The position numbers and the translations under genes are program-made. Shown here piece by piece: positions 11,930 through 22,559 of a DNA stretch of 64,000 bases. This DNA is from Hermatobates lingyangjiaoensis. Lineage: Eukaryota; Arthropoda; Insecta; Hemiptera; Hermatobatidae. Position 1 is the first letter of the stretch. The number at the start of each line of letters is the position of its first letter. The notes under the pieces are model-generated. The model searched no databases. It was not told the DNA's origin and saw nothing but the letters and a program-made list of their open reading frames with translations. The DNA lies in the NCBI GenBank assembly GCA_026182355.1, contig JAPFBL010001928.1, positions 5,341,001 to 5,405,000 of the forward strand, in the 5' to 3' direction.

Positions 11930-13770
11930 AAAGTTATAATCAGAATTGAAATAGTCCTTTTTCATCTTCACTTTCTTCCCTGAGCCATCAGTGAAAATTG
12001 AAAATTTGTTCACCCCCTTCACTAAACTAACCTTCTTCTCCCCTCTGCACCTTTCTCAACCATCATTTCCTATAAAGCACCAATCAACCTTTGCAATTCT
12101 AACAATTACTTTTAATAAGTTCTCTCCTTAAAACTTATCAAGTTCTTCAGAACTTCATTCTCCTGTTTCACTCTAACTTATTTTATAGTTATTTTAATTT
12201 TTATTAATAGTATTTTTATTGTAATTTTTATCTAAAATTTTACAGAATATTGATTTATTTACAGTTAATAATTCTATTTTCACACTCAAGATCCAAAAAT
12301 TATGAATTATTAGTTTTTTAAAAAACCATTTTAGTACAAAGAAACTTATTCAATTCACTTTTTTTTAGATTATTCTAATGTAGTACTATAAATAATACAT
12401 GATTAAATATATGTCTTATTTTATATTTTTAAACGAGCTACAATATTTTAACCATGCGTATATTTTTTTATAAACAATACTGATGAAAAAAAATTTTGAA
12501 AATTAAAAAAGGTTATTTTTTCATAAACTCAACAATCTTATAATGGGAAATATGAAGCCTGCTTTAGCTCGAACAGTAATCCACAAGGCTTAAGCCTATA
12601 GCTAATGCCTTGGGTAAATCCACTGACAGAGTCTTCGATAAAACTTCTTGTTGACAGGACATTTGATAATGTTTTCCTTATATTACCTTCCATATGAATC
12701 CTATTGCGTATGTATATTAGAAAATTTATTTTTATTCCATTTTCTATAAATATGAAGTGGAAAGAAATATATTCATGTACATTATAATAAAGACACCAAT
12801 AAGGTATTTTTGAAACACGTATAAATTGTTTTAAGGTGTTTTTTTTCAAATTTTAAAGAATTTAGTGCAAAGTGTTAAAATTATATACGATTACAATATG
12901 ATTGTTGTAGGTCTAATGAAAACAGTGTTGGGTACGTAAACTGCATACTGACCGTAGTTTGTGTACCACCGTTGTTAAAAGATATCTGGAATGTTGGCGT
13001 AACAGATGTAAAAGTGGAGGGTCCGTCCGTCATATCTGAAATTTTAGTTCGGTCAAATAAGTGAAATATACAATAAAAGCTAAGGAAACTCTAAAACTTT
13101 ACACTATAATATATTTGAGGATATTAATTTTTGGGATGATGCCTATGAAGTCGTTTTAACTTGAAATAATTCAGTAACTTTGGCAAAAAGTTATAAGGAG
13201 TCATTGTATTTGTTTGATGGGTGTAAAAATTCATATAACCTTTCATTACTTCCAGGAAATCAGCATCCTTACAGAAAACCTAGACAGATAGCTAAGAAAT
13301 TAAATTTTTTTTTGTAGAATTATTTTGCAAATTGAGTAATAATATACGCCTTATCCATCTTTTTTATGTCTCTTTGAATATAATTGCACTAAGAGCACTT
13401 CGAAAATTCCAGTACTTTGGAAATATTTTTATTCGCACCAGAAGTAATGTAAAAATTTTTGATATCCTTGATAAATTTATATATTGAAATTCATTAGACC
13501 CCAAATTTAACAAACAGTGTGACATAGTACACAAATCACATGACCGTCCGGGCGAACAAAAAGAGCAAAAGATTGCATTTTCCATACATCAATATTATCC
13601 AAATGGGGTTAATATATCAGACAATAAGTTTTGTTCAAGGGTGCAGCATTTGTTTGGATTAGTTTGATCAGCTGAACTCCTTGATCGAAAACCATCCGTC
13701 ATTCCATGGAATCTATCAGTTTGATAGGGGTTGATTTTTTTAGTGACATTTTGACAAGAAATATTGAATT
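11930..13770. other. AT-rich stretch, no gene seen
   Basis: A pyrimidine-rich patch (about 11990-12080) resembles similar patches near 18020-18060, 24470-24500 and 63460-63480. A 103-codon minus-strand frame at 12538-12849 has no recognisable domain and is AT-rich like its surroundings, so it is not called. Confidence 0.35.
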
Positions 13771-13779
13771 GTTGACAAG

Positions 13780-14164
13780 AAATATAATTATTGAAAAAAA
13801 AATCTTTTTACATAAAAATCTGTCAATTTTTTCCACCTAATGGCTTTGTAACTTCCGTTATAATAATACCCATATTTCAAGACTCTAGAGTTATTAGTTT
13901 GGGAGAAAAAAAAAGTTATAGAAACAAATTTTGGCCAAAAAAAAAAATAACTTTCTCATTTTGAAATATATGTCTCTAAACAATTGGGATCTTCTGCATT
14001 ATGAGGCCCATTTTTATGTAAAATATGAATCCTACACATCAGTGACTGTTGACTGTAGGTAACAAACGTTTGAATACTCATCCACTCACCTACATACACG
14101 CTGACATCACAAAAAAAAAGTCAAACAAAGACTGGATGATGAGTATACTTATCTTATAGTAAAG
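13780..14164 (-). repeat. TTACTTATAGTAAAGT family, diverged copy
   Basis: Read on the minus strand, it has the family order: tagtaaag-type end, a 'gatgtcagcgtg' block, a paragraph around 'ataaaaatgggcc', 'cccaattgtttag' and 'tttggccaaaa'. It aligns with 31060-31934 and 58399-59190. It is more diverged than those copies and its ACAC/GTGT tract is shortened. Confidence 0.55.
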
Positions 14165-14169
14165 AAATT

Positions 14170-15826
14170 ATATCTTAGTTAGGAAATATACTTAATAACA
14201 TCTTTGGTACTGATAGTGATAAAACAAATATTTTGAAATTAGTGACGATTTTATAGAATTAAGTTTTAAATTGGCAGTGAAACCAGGATTTTAGCAGAAA
14301 AAGTATTTTTAATAATAGAGTCAAGGAAATATTCCATTTAAAATAAAATATTTGTAAAAGAACAAGACATTCTTGTAACTGAAATTTAGTAACTTTGTAA
14401 AAATAAATTTGTTTTCAGTCGGTTAAACATCTTTTTAATACTGAGGCATTTCTCAGAGCAGTGCTTGAGAAATAAGCCCCTCAGAATAAAAGTACCACTG
14501 AATCATTCCTTTTCAACTGCTTCAAGGAAGACTGCTTACACCTAACGCCCTCATCATTCCTTTAAAATAATTAAATTATTAATTTTGGCTGTAATTAAAA
14601 GCTTTATACAATTGAGATGACAGGAAATATTTTAATTATGTATTCTAATTTATTTACATATTCCATTCCTTGATATCTCTCCATGCTAACTACGAAATAC
14701 GAAATTTGTTTAGCTTGAAGTTGTTATAGTGAGAAAAAATATATAAAAGATTGAGTAAATATATTTTGAGTGGATGCTATGAAATATAAACAATGGTCAA
14801 CAAAGTAGTAACTTTCAGTTTTTAGTATGTATATTTAAATCATATACCATTAAATAGTCAAATGAAGGTACAACAATGGTTTTAGGTCTTCTTCGAATAA
14901 CTTTTCTAACATTGATTATTTAATAAATTGAAAGAAAATTAAAACTTTAATTTAAATGCGAAACATTATTCCATACAAATGAAATAAAATCATTTTAAAA
15001 GCAAAGGAAACCATAAACATACTGTATTTTTGGGATTTCTATGCAATGATTTTATCATTGTTCAGGCAATATGGATGTAAAAAATACCGCCGTTACTTTA
15101 CTACACACAGAACTATCCAATAACAAGCAGTATTTTCAGATTTACAGCTGAAATATTGAGAAATCGAATTGAATTAATAGAGTGCACGTATTCATTCAAA
15201 CTAGACAGTTTTTGCTGAAATCCAGAGACTGTTTCTCTTTGTAAAATAATTTCTAATGTAATACTTAGTGTTTCATTCGTTAACTTACTCTTTGAAATTT
15301 ATTATTATATACGTTTTAAATTAATGCTTCCTGTTTGAAAGTGTAGTCTGAAGTTACAAAATTGATCAATATTTGATGTATATGTTGTTATGATTTATCT
15401 CATCTTCAATATATTGTGAAGATTTTTACACATAAACGCGTAAAAAATTTTTGGAGTATATTTCTAAAAATTAATTTTAAATATGTGTAAACAAAGTCAA
15501 GTTTTCAGTTGTAGCTGTTATGACAGATGATCTTACAGGAAGAGACATATATATCTAAAGCTGGTGTTTTGCATAACGTTTGTAAACATAAAACTAGCCT
15601 ATTAACGATAAATTTTTAAATGCCAAATAGATCATTTATTGTAACCACACATATGATGGTCGTTTAGTTAATAAAGTGTAGTTCATAGCAAACACTGAAG
15701 TGAAAATCTATGACTAATAAATGTGACAATATTTAGGTTTATTACTACAGGTTTTTATTCCTGTAGTTTCTAGGAAATCGTTTACGATTATATGACATTA
15801 TTGATGTCATGCAAATTACATAGATG
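14170..15826. other. AT-rich stretch, nothing recognised
   Basis: No coding stretch or repeat element could be supported in this interval. Confidence 0.4.
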
Positions 15827-15834
15827 TATTAGAG

Positions 15835-16123
15835 CAGGGTTCTCAATGGAGGTGAAATTCAGCCACAGGGGTGAATTGTGACCACAGTAAGTTCACAGAG
15901 TGAGGAAAGCTATTATATTGGTTTTGACCTCTGATTTATAAAAAATAATTTAATTGAATTAATATATTATATATCCAACAATAATTTAATTAGCATTTTA
16001 TTTATAAAATTCTATTATGAACATAATCAATGTAAAGTTGTAAAAGTGTATGCATTAACTTGGAAAGAGGAGGGGGTGGGGGAATGGCATTGTGGGAAAC
16101 GTCGAGAGGGTTGTAAACCACTT
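15835..16123. mobile_element. hAT-type MITE with 8-bp TSD
   Basis: The left end starts CAGGGTTCTCAA and the right end finishes GTTGTAAACCACTT, fitting the hAT pattern in which termini resemble CAGTGGTTCTCAACC. The 289-bp element is flanked by a perfect 8-bp duplication TATTAGAG (15827-15834 and 16124-16131), the duplication length typical of hAT transposons. It has no transposase. The right terminal G has become T. Confidence 0.75.
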
Positions 16124-16131
16124 TATTAGAG

Positions 16132-17480
16132 TGTTTAAAAAAATCTGAGAGTCCATGAGTTTTTTATCCCTCTGTGTTGCCTCTAAGAATCACTTATTGG
16201 AACAACTTTAATACAAAATATGAATGAATCTAATTGTTTATTTGAATTACAAAAAAAAGTAATGTATATTGGCTACCATATCAAAAAGAGGATTAAAAAA
16301 CAAACTTAAGTAGAATTCTAAATTAAATTAGAAATATTTTTTTTTTTTGCTTTATGTCCAAGTGAAAATAAAGTGTTTTATCAGCTGGACTGGCGTAAGT
16401 TTGGTGCGTTGACATAGCCAAAAGCTAATGGTTTTGTTTTGCCAGGAAGCCCTTCATTATGACCTCCTGGCAGGGAGGCTGGTGTTGGAGGAAGGTAATT
16501 TCACGGTTGGATCAACAGACCTTCTACGACACTGTTGTCAACGGGAAGCAAAAAAAAAAGAAAATACAATTCTACCACAGAGTGACCATAAACGTTATGA
16601 TTTTCCATTTACTATCTGCTCAATTTTGAATATTATGGTTTAAATTTTCATACCCCATCTAACAGAGTTACAATCTGAATCAGTTATAAAATTGTTTTTT
16701 TACATTCCTATAAATTTCCTTTCCTGAAATATTTACATCTTCTCTTCATAACTCTCATCCTCTTCTCTTATAATTAATTCAGCTATTTCGTTATTCAAAA
16801 AAAGTGAAACTATAAGTTTTCCTAACATTTTTATTTCTTTATTTAAGGTTTTTCTTAATTTTAATTCGCATAATCATAATAATATATCCATGCAAATTAT
16901 TAGAGTACATAACTAAGTTTTTCACACTCAGGGTTGTATGAAAAGTTTATCACATTTTGCAAAAATCATTTTGAAGGATGATTTTAGAAAACATTAAAAT
17001 CGAAAATTTCAAATAAATGACTCTTCTTTTTTTTTTTTTAATAATGTCATTAGTAGTCGAAATATTATAATTCCATTAGATTCATATAGTTTTTTTTTTT
17101 TAGACACTCAAAGTTTAGTAAAACTTTACAATTTTAAATCAAGAAAAAAATTCTAATACTTGTCAATGTCATGAAAGGAATACACTATTCCAATTTTATA
17201 CTTTAAGCAGGACCAGTATCAACTAAGTGTTGATAAGTCACAGAATTTTTTTGAGCAAATTTTCAACACGTATTGAAAGTTTTATACAAAGAAATAGTGT
17301 TACAGATTTAAAGACACTGAATAATACATTATTTTACTAGAATGGGTTGCAACAGTTAGTGAATAATTATTGAATTATTAGCAGAATCCATGAAATTATC
17401 ATGGTAAATTCTTCTGGTGTTTACAAACTACTATGATAACTTAATGATAATTAGTTATTTGAAAAAGCAGTAAGTAAAGG
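16132..17480. other. AT-rich stretch with a GC-richer patch
   Basis: The patch at about 16381-16545 is less AT-rich than its surroundings and lies in a 71-codon plus-strand frame (16428-16643). No domain or splice pattern could be recognised. Confidence 0.35.
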
Positions 17481-17482
17481 AG

Positions 17483-17695
17483 GATAGCTGGTTTGATTTG
17501 CAGGTACTTAATAGTCTGATTTTATTAAGATAGCTGGTTTGATTTGCAGGTACTTAATAGTCTGATTTTATTAAGATAACTGGTTTGATTTGCAGGTACT
17601 TAATAGTCTGATTTTATTAAGATAGCTGGTTTGATTTGCAGGTACTTAATAGTCTGATTTTATTAAGATAGCTGGTTTGATTTGCAGGTACTTAA
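17483..17695. repeat. 46-bp tandem repeat, about 4.6 units
   Basis: Units start at 17483, 17529, 17575, 17621 and 17667. They are identical apart from one gatagc/gataac difference in the third unit, suggesting recent expansion. The array ends 22 bp before a Tigger-like MITE. Confidence 0.9.
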
Positions 17696-17717
17696 CACAC
17701 AATAGATATAAATACTA

Positions 17718-18342
17718 CACACAAAAACCTTGAGATATGACTGTCCCCTGACATACAAATTTTTTGAGATACAACATGAAAATTTCTTACAATTTTTTTC
17801 TGACATATACGACAATAAATTTGAGATATGAATGGATGAAAGTCAGAAAAGGAGGTCAAACAGGTACGACATGAAAATGAAGAATAAAGAATTGAAAAAA
17901 ATAATAAAAGATGAAAGAAATAAAAAATATATATAAATTAGTTTAGGAATGTTTCATTTACGTTTGTTTATTTATTAAGTGTTTAGATATTAAGGCTACG
18001 TAAATAAAAAGAGATAAAATCATTCCCTGTCACCCTCCCTCCTTCTCTAGTCCACTATGGTAAGTACAGTACAGTAGACTTTTGTCTTTTTTATTAATTT
18101 TATTGAGATTCATCATACATCAATATAATATTTTATCATTATGTAGGTTACTACTATTTTATTTATATATAAATTGTTATATTATATGTAATTTAACTGT
18201 TTTTGGAGTGGTTTCATATCGTTGAAACGCGTTAATACATATTACATTATTTTAAATTGGAAAATTTGCTTTGAAATACAACTTTTTTGATACACGACGA
18301 TGGTTACAGAACGAATTAAAATTTTATCTCAAGGTACCACTG
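17718..18342. mobile_element. Tigger/pogo-like MITE
   Basis: The right end, read outward-in, is CAGTGGTACCTTGAGAT and the left end is CACACAAAAACCTTGAGAT, giving related inverted termini. TA flanks both ends (17716-17717 and 18343-18344). 'Gagatatga/gagataca' strings recur inside near the left end. No transposase frame is present. The left terminus has diverged, so the exact start is uncertain. Confidence 0.45.
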
Positions 18343-18928
18343 TATAAGGAATATATTTATGTCTTTCTTATCCATCTTGCATTTTTTATATCTACCTGTG
18401 TCCATCAATTTAATTGCTAAATTTTATATTTTATGACCTCTGCGAACGCTTGCATTCAGTTGAGAGTGACTGAATACTGCCTGGGGTAAAAATAATCTCA
18501 CTTGCTCAAATTTGACTACTGTTAACCCGTGTTAATTGTGTATGTTCATGACATAATAAATGGGTAAAAGACTATGTCAATGAGAATTGCTTTGTTAGGT
18601 TTACTTGAAGCAAACTGTGATCAAGGAATTAGGAGACGTTTGATAATTTACGGACCACTAATCAACGAAGTGTCAATTGCGTATCAGTGCATGACTACTA
18701 TGTTTATATTTGTATTATTTCAAAGGCAATTCTGAATAGCAACGTTTTGAGGCAGTATTATTAACGAGTTGTGTTTTAAACTCAATTCATATGGAGACAT
18801 TGCTATTGGTGGAAAAAAATATAGAATTTAGTCATCACTTAAACTTTGCTCTATAAAAGGTGCAACAGTACCCTGTAAGTTTAGCCAAAACTTCCTAATT
18901 GATCAGAAATTAGTCAGATCTCTTTAGT

Positions 18929-19159
18929 TCAAGAAATAAATGATTCATTCTCTTGAAAGAATAAATTTTGTTGAATATAGCATCCACCAAAGTGTCGCCA
19001 CATGAAATATGAAGCACTTCTGTTAGTAAAACCAGCTTTAAAATCTCCCCGACCTAATGACGTTCCTTTGACAAGAGTCAAAGCCATGCTGTAAATTCCA
19101 TATGATTTTCTGTTGCCCAGATGTTTGGGTTTTATCTGTAAAGTATAAAATTTTGTCAC
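18929..19159 (-). other. Coding-like stretch, possible exon
   Basis: A 76-codon open frame on the minus strand has a more balanced codon use than its surroundings. Its first codons are followed by a pyrimidine-rich 'ttttatactttacag' that could be a 3' splice site (around 19134-19150). The predicted peptide contains GRGDF and FMWRHFGGC strings but no family could be recognised. It could be a terminal exon of a host gene or chance. No neighbouring exon was found. Confidence 0.2.
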
Positions 19160-19689
19160 AGAGAAGAATTTTTAATTGAGACTTTGATTATTATCTCAGG
19201 AGATCCTCTTAGCATGTATAGTACTTGACTGAAGTGCTCCTCTTAGGGCAAGTTTTATTTACATAATAAACTTCAATACCAGTGATTGGTAGGGGACTTT
19301 TTACAATATTAGCAAGCAAAAGCCTGTACAACACCATTACCTAGAGAGGAAATTGCTTCAATACAGAATATATAATATGAACACTAAGAGAAACACATTC
19401 ACAAGCAAAGCAATAAAGTGAGATGTAACCGATGAGTTGAAAAATATGATTACGGGTGAAATTAACTGCTTAAAAATACAGCTATAGCGATTGAGAAAAC
19501 ATGGGCTGGCATGTTTCAAGTTATTAGCAATAAAATACAACAATTTAATATAAATTAGCACAAAATGTCATTTAATTGATAATTCAGCAGTATGTTATAA
19601 TAATGAGAGAAGTTTTCTCATGTTCACGATCAGAGAATATTTTTTTTTGTATTATGGTTAAACTGATCCCCTGAAACATCAGCCCTTTA

Positions 19690-19925
19690 CGGTCTTTTTA
19701 TTTGATCGGTGATTCTAAATTGAGAGTCCTGAATTTTGCCTAACTCAAATGTTGAAGAATAGGGATCTTCAACGACTACAGCCTAGGGACAGACGGCTTA
19801 ACGTCCTCTTCGAGGGATGACGTAATTAGATTTATTCAACTCCCGTGTGAAGAAATCAAGGGCCAGTTGGGTATCGAACCCTGGACCTACAACTTTAGAG
19901 GCGAGTACGTTAACTTGTTTTGATA
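19690..19925 (-). mobile_element. tRNA-derived SINE, truncated
   Basis: On the minus strand a box B match, GGTTCGATACC (19870-19880), follows a box A-like 'acgtactcgcc' region (19900-19921). Downstream comes the SINE body with 'attcaggactctcaattt', matching 'atttagggctcccaat' in the copy at 46245-46565. The 3' tail found in the other copies is missing, so this copy is 3'-truncated. Confidence 0.6.
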
Positions 19926-20096
19926 TAGGCGTGTACCCAGCTTTTCAGTCATATCACGAATAATAGCAGAACAGATCGATGCCTTTTTTACGTGAAAACT
20001 CTTTCGCCGCATCTCGGGGACAAAAGCCCTAGCCGAAGATAGAGGCAAAACAGCCTCCGAGATACGCCCGAGGTGGACCACTGACCTCCACACCAT
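19926..20096 (-). other. GC-rich coding-like fragment, unidentified
   Basis: This minus-strand stretch is clearly less AT-rich than the rest of the window and stays open for about 57 codons from an ATG at 20094-20096, running into the SINE above. The peptide is basic (EMRRKSFHVKK). It could be a fragment of a retroelement gene fused to the SINE head, or the 5' part of a longer SINE. No family was recognised. Confidence 0.25.
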
Positions 20097-20757
20097 CAGA
20101 GAAACTTCGATGAAAATTATTTCTTAGGTATCCCGGTACTACTCGTTGGTCATTGTTCTCTTCTCTATTCTATATTTTTGTTCAATTTTCTATATGTTAA
20201 TATCCTACTACAGGTATTTCTCTCATTTTTTTCCCCAGTCGTTATCTAACTTTCTCTATGTTAAGCAATTAACAAGAGTCAGATCTGTAGTCATAGATCT
20301 GTTTATGTCAGAATCGGCTAGAATAAGACAGAAGAGGCTTCTCAGTCTCTGCATTTAATAAACATTAATATCAAAAAACTACTAGAGTAATAATGAAAAG
20401 TGTATTATTATAGACTATATGTACCAACGGTTATATAATAGATTTAATTTCAAAATGGTCAATTGAATAAGAAGAAATATCACTAGAAAATCGACAAAAT
20501 AAATTAGAAAGGATGTTTTAGTTTGCAATAAAAGCGAAATTACGGCTGATAAGAACAATAAATGGAATCAGGATTGTGCAGCTAGGCAGTGCCCTGAGTA
20601 ATAAGTGTCCGGTAACCTATTGGCTGCCCGATTTCGCTTCTGTTTATTTCCTTCGATCCTTTAAATCCTATACTAAAATGGCCTATGTACACCCTAACAC
20701 ATCTTTTTTTCTCCTTTCAATTGTTCATAATATTTTTCATTATGAAATAAAAAAAAA

Positions 20758-20935
20758 GGCTGGAGTGGCTTACACTCAACTTTACTATATGCAATTAAAT
20801 ATCAAACTGGTTTATAACATAATAATTTTTGTCTCCTCAAAATCTTTCATACTCAATTATAACTCAAAATTTCTACATATTATTGAAAAAAAATCTATTT
20901 TTGTTGTTTTAAAATTAGAAATTTTCGTTTATTTA
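20758..20935 (-). repeat. TTACTTATAGTAAAGT family, truncated copy
   Basis: It begins 'ggctggagtggcttacactcaa' in the same way as 31992-32170 and continues through 'actcaaaatttctac' and 'gttttaaaattag'. A 123-codon frame spanning it (20576-20947) is an accident of the repeat. Confidence 0.5.
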
Positions 20936-21059
20936 TTCTTGCTCTGATTACATCGTGAATGTGTAATTTGTATCTGTCACTATGTAATTTGTTCGGGTTA
21001 GTTTAAAATAATTTACGTTTAATTAAACTAATATATATATGAAATAGGAAAACAGACTA

Positions 21060-21165
21060 AGATCGCTTGTTACGATTGAAAGATCTTAGTCTTTTTTCCC
21101 ATTTCATATTGTGGTTTGATAATTGATTGTACTTTACGTGTTTTTGTGAAATCTTATTATAGTAT
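21060..21165 (+). repeat. GAAAGATCTTAGTC repeat, copy 2
   Basis: Left part cagactaagatcgcttgtta followed by gattgaaagatcttagtc makes a short inverted repeat (gactaagatc / gatcttagtc). The rest follows the copy at 9680-9790. Confidence 0.6.
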
Positions 21166-21234
21166 ATATATATTAAAGTTGACAAACTGTAAATATATAT
21201 TAATTATTTTATACTAAACTTGGATCATTTTAAA

Positions 21235-21400
21235 TTAGGTTATGATGTTGTGGCAGACTCACAAGAGAACACCCAGAGGCCGAATACTGACCCCTTGTGA
21301 TACTACACAATGAGGATTCTACTTTGGGACTTGGATTCCACCTCAAATGTACTTGGCATTTTATAGGCTCGGGGACCAAACACTTAACGTAACCTTCTGA
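21235..21400 (-). mobile_element. SINE 3' end fragment
   Basis: Read on the minus strand, it matches the 3' third of the SINE at 32940-33262, including 'cattgtgtag', 'cttgtgag', 'ctgccac' and a 'cataacctaattta' end. The tRNA-related head is missing, as expected for a 5'-truncated copy. Confidence 0.5.
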
Positions 21401-21585
21401 CCAGAATAAACTCTATGAAAGGTTTAGGATTTATTTTTAACTTTTAATTTTGAAATTAATTTTTAACAATCATAATGTTGATTGAAAAAAAACTGTAGGA
21501 GGAAAATTATGTGTTTATTAACAGGAAATTTATGTGATATCAAATATCCCAATACTTTTGTTACTCATGAGCTATGGAAGCAGTT

Positions 21586-21669
21586 ATTGTGTGGTATTTA
21601 CTCATGATTAGAGAGGAAAAGAAACACTAAGTCTTCCAACACAAAATTAGTTTTTGTGTGGGAAGACTT
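21586..21669. repeat. Repeat of 9946-9965 with an 18-bp hairpin
   Basis: The first 20 bp (21586-21605) are identical to 9946-9965. About 23 bp later an inverted pair, 21629-21646 and 21652-21669, matches at 17 of 18 positions around a 5-bp loop. The 9946 copy is likewise followed by an inverted-repeat structure. Confidence 0.5.
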
Positions 21670-22059
21670 AATCTTACTTTTGTTACTCTTTATAAATCTT
21701 TCATTCTTCCTATTTTAGCATATGTTTGGAATCTGAATTACAATCATTATCATAAATTTACTTCAATCCACCCACTCCAAATTCTTTAGATAGCTTCTAA
21801 AGTATCTTACATTCAAAACGTGTAAATCTGTCAAAAATCTGAAATCAATGTTTTCATGATTTACTCAAGGGTAAAGTAAAGTTATTAGAAACCCACTTTG
21901 AATAATTGGTAATTAATATTATCATTATTAAGGCAAATTATGTGTGTAGTTATGATGAATTAGAACTGCCATGCCCTACCAAAAGTAATCTGTCAGTCTT
22001 TTCTACTTTGTACCCCGGGATGGAAAAACGTATGTTATGTTTTAGGAACGTCACGGAGA

Positions 22060-22539
22060 TTAAGACTTGCTGGGTTTGGGAGTACCCAGCAAGTGGGCCA
22101 GTTCAGTCTTCCCTCTGTCGATACCACCTGGGTTGTAGACAATGTAAGATAATGTATCAGGGGTATATTAGATTTTGGCACTGTCACGATGTCTGTTGAA
22201 AGAGTTTTCGTCGTCAGTTTGTTTGTCTGTAGTTTGGGAAGGTATTGAGTTAAAGGAGTCAGTGATCTTGCCCTTAATAATATTCGGTATCCCTGTCTGT
22301 TTCAGGACCCTGAGGATGTAAGCATCAATGTAAGGAGTTGTGCTACTTTCTGCAGGGTTACGTTTGTCAATCATCAGTCTGTCTCTGTTGGAGTCAGTCA
22401 GTGGAGTTGGGAGTGGTGCTGGAATGCAGCTGGTATATGGGGATAGAACAGGATCAGATGACTTTAACAGTTCGCAGGATGACTTACGAGCTTCACCCTC
22501 ACAGCTGTTACAACGCTGAAAATCTGGTGTAATTTTCAT
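22060..22539 (-). pseudogene. Unidentified coding-like region with one internal stop
   Basis: From an ATG at 22537-22539 the minus strand is open for 123 codons to a TAA at 22168-22170, then continues in the same frame for another 35 codons to a second TAA at 22060-22062. Codon use is varied and the base composition clearly less AT-rich than the flanks. The N-terminus has a CNSCEG...SSCE cysteine cluster, then Ser/Pro/Thr-rich sequence, and the part beyond the first stop contains YNPGGIDRGK. No family was recognised. It could be an ORF1-like retroelement gene, a host exon or a decayed gene. Confidence 0.35.
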
Positions 22540-22559
22540 TTGGCATCCATTCTATAAGC

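Noticed and set aside
12538..12849. 103-codon minus-strand frame as a gene
   Set aside because: The composition equals the AT-rich surroundings and no motif or splice context supports it.
20576..20947. 123-codon plus-strand frame as a gene
   Set aside because: It runs through a copy of the TTACTTATAGTAAAGT family and is rich in Phe/Ile/Lys as expected from AT-rich noncoding DNA.
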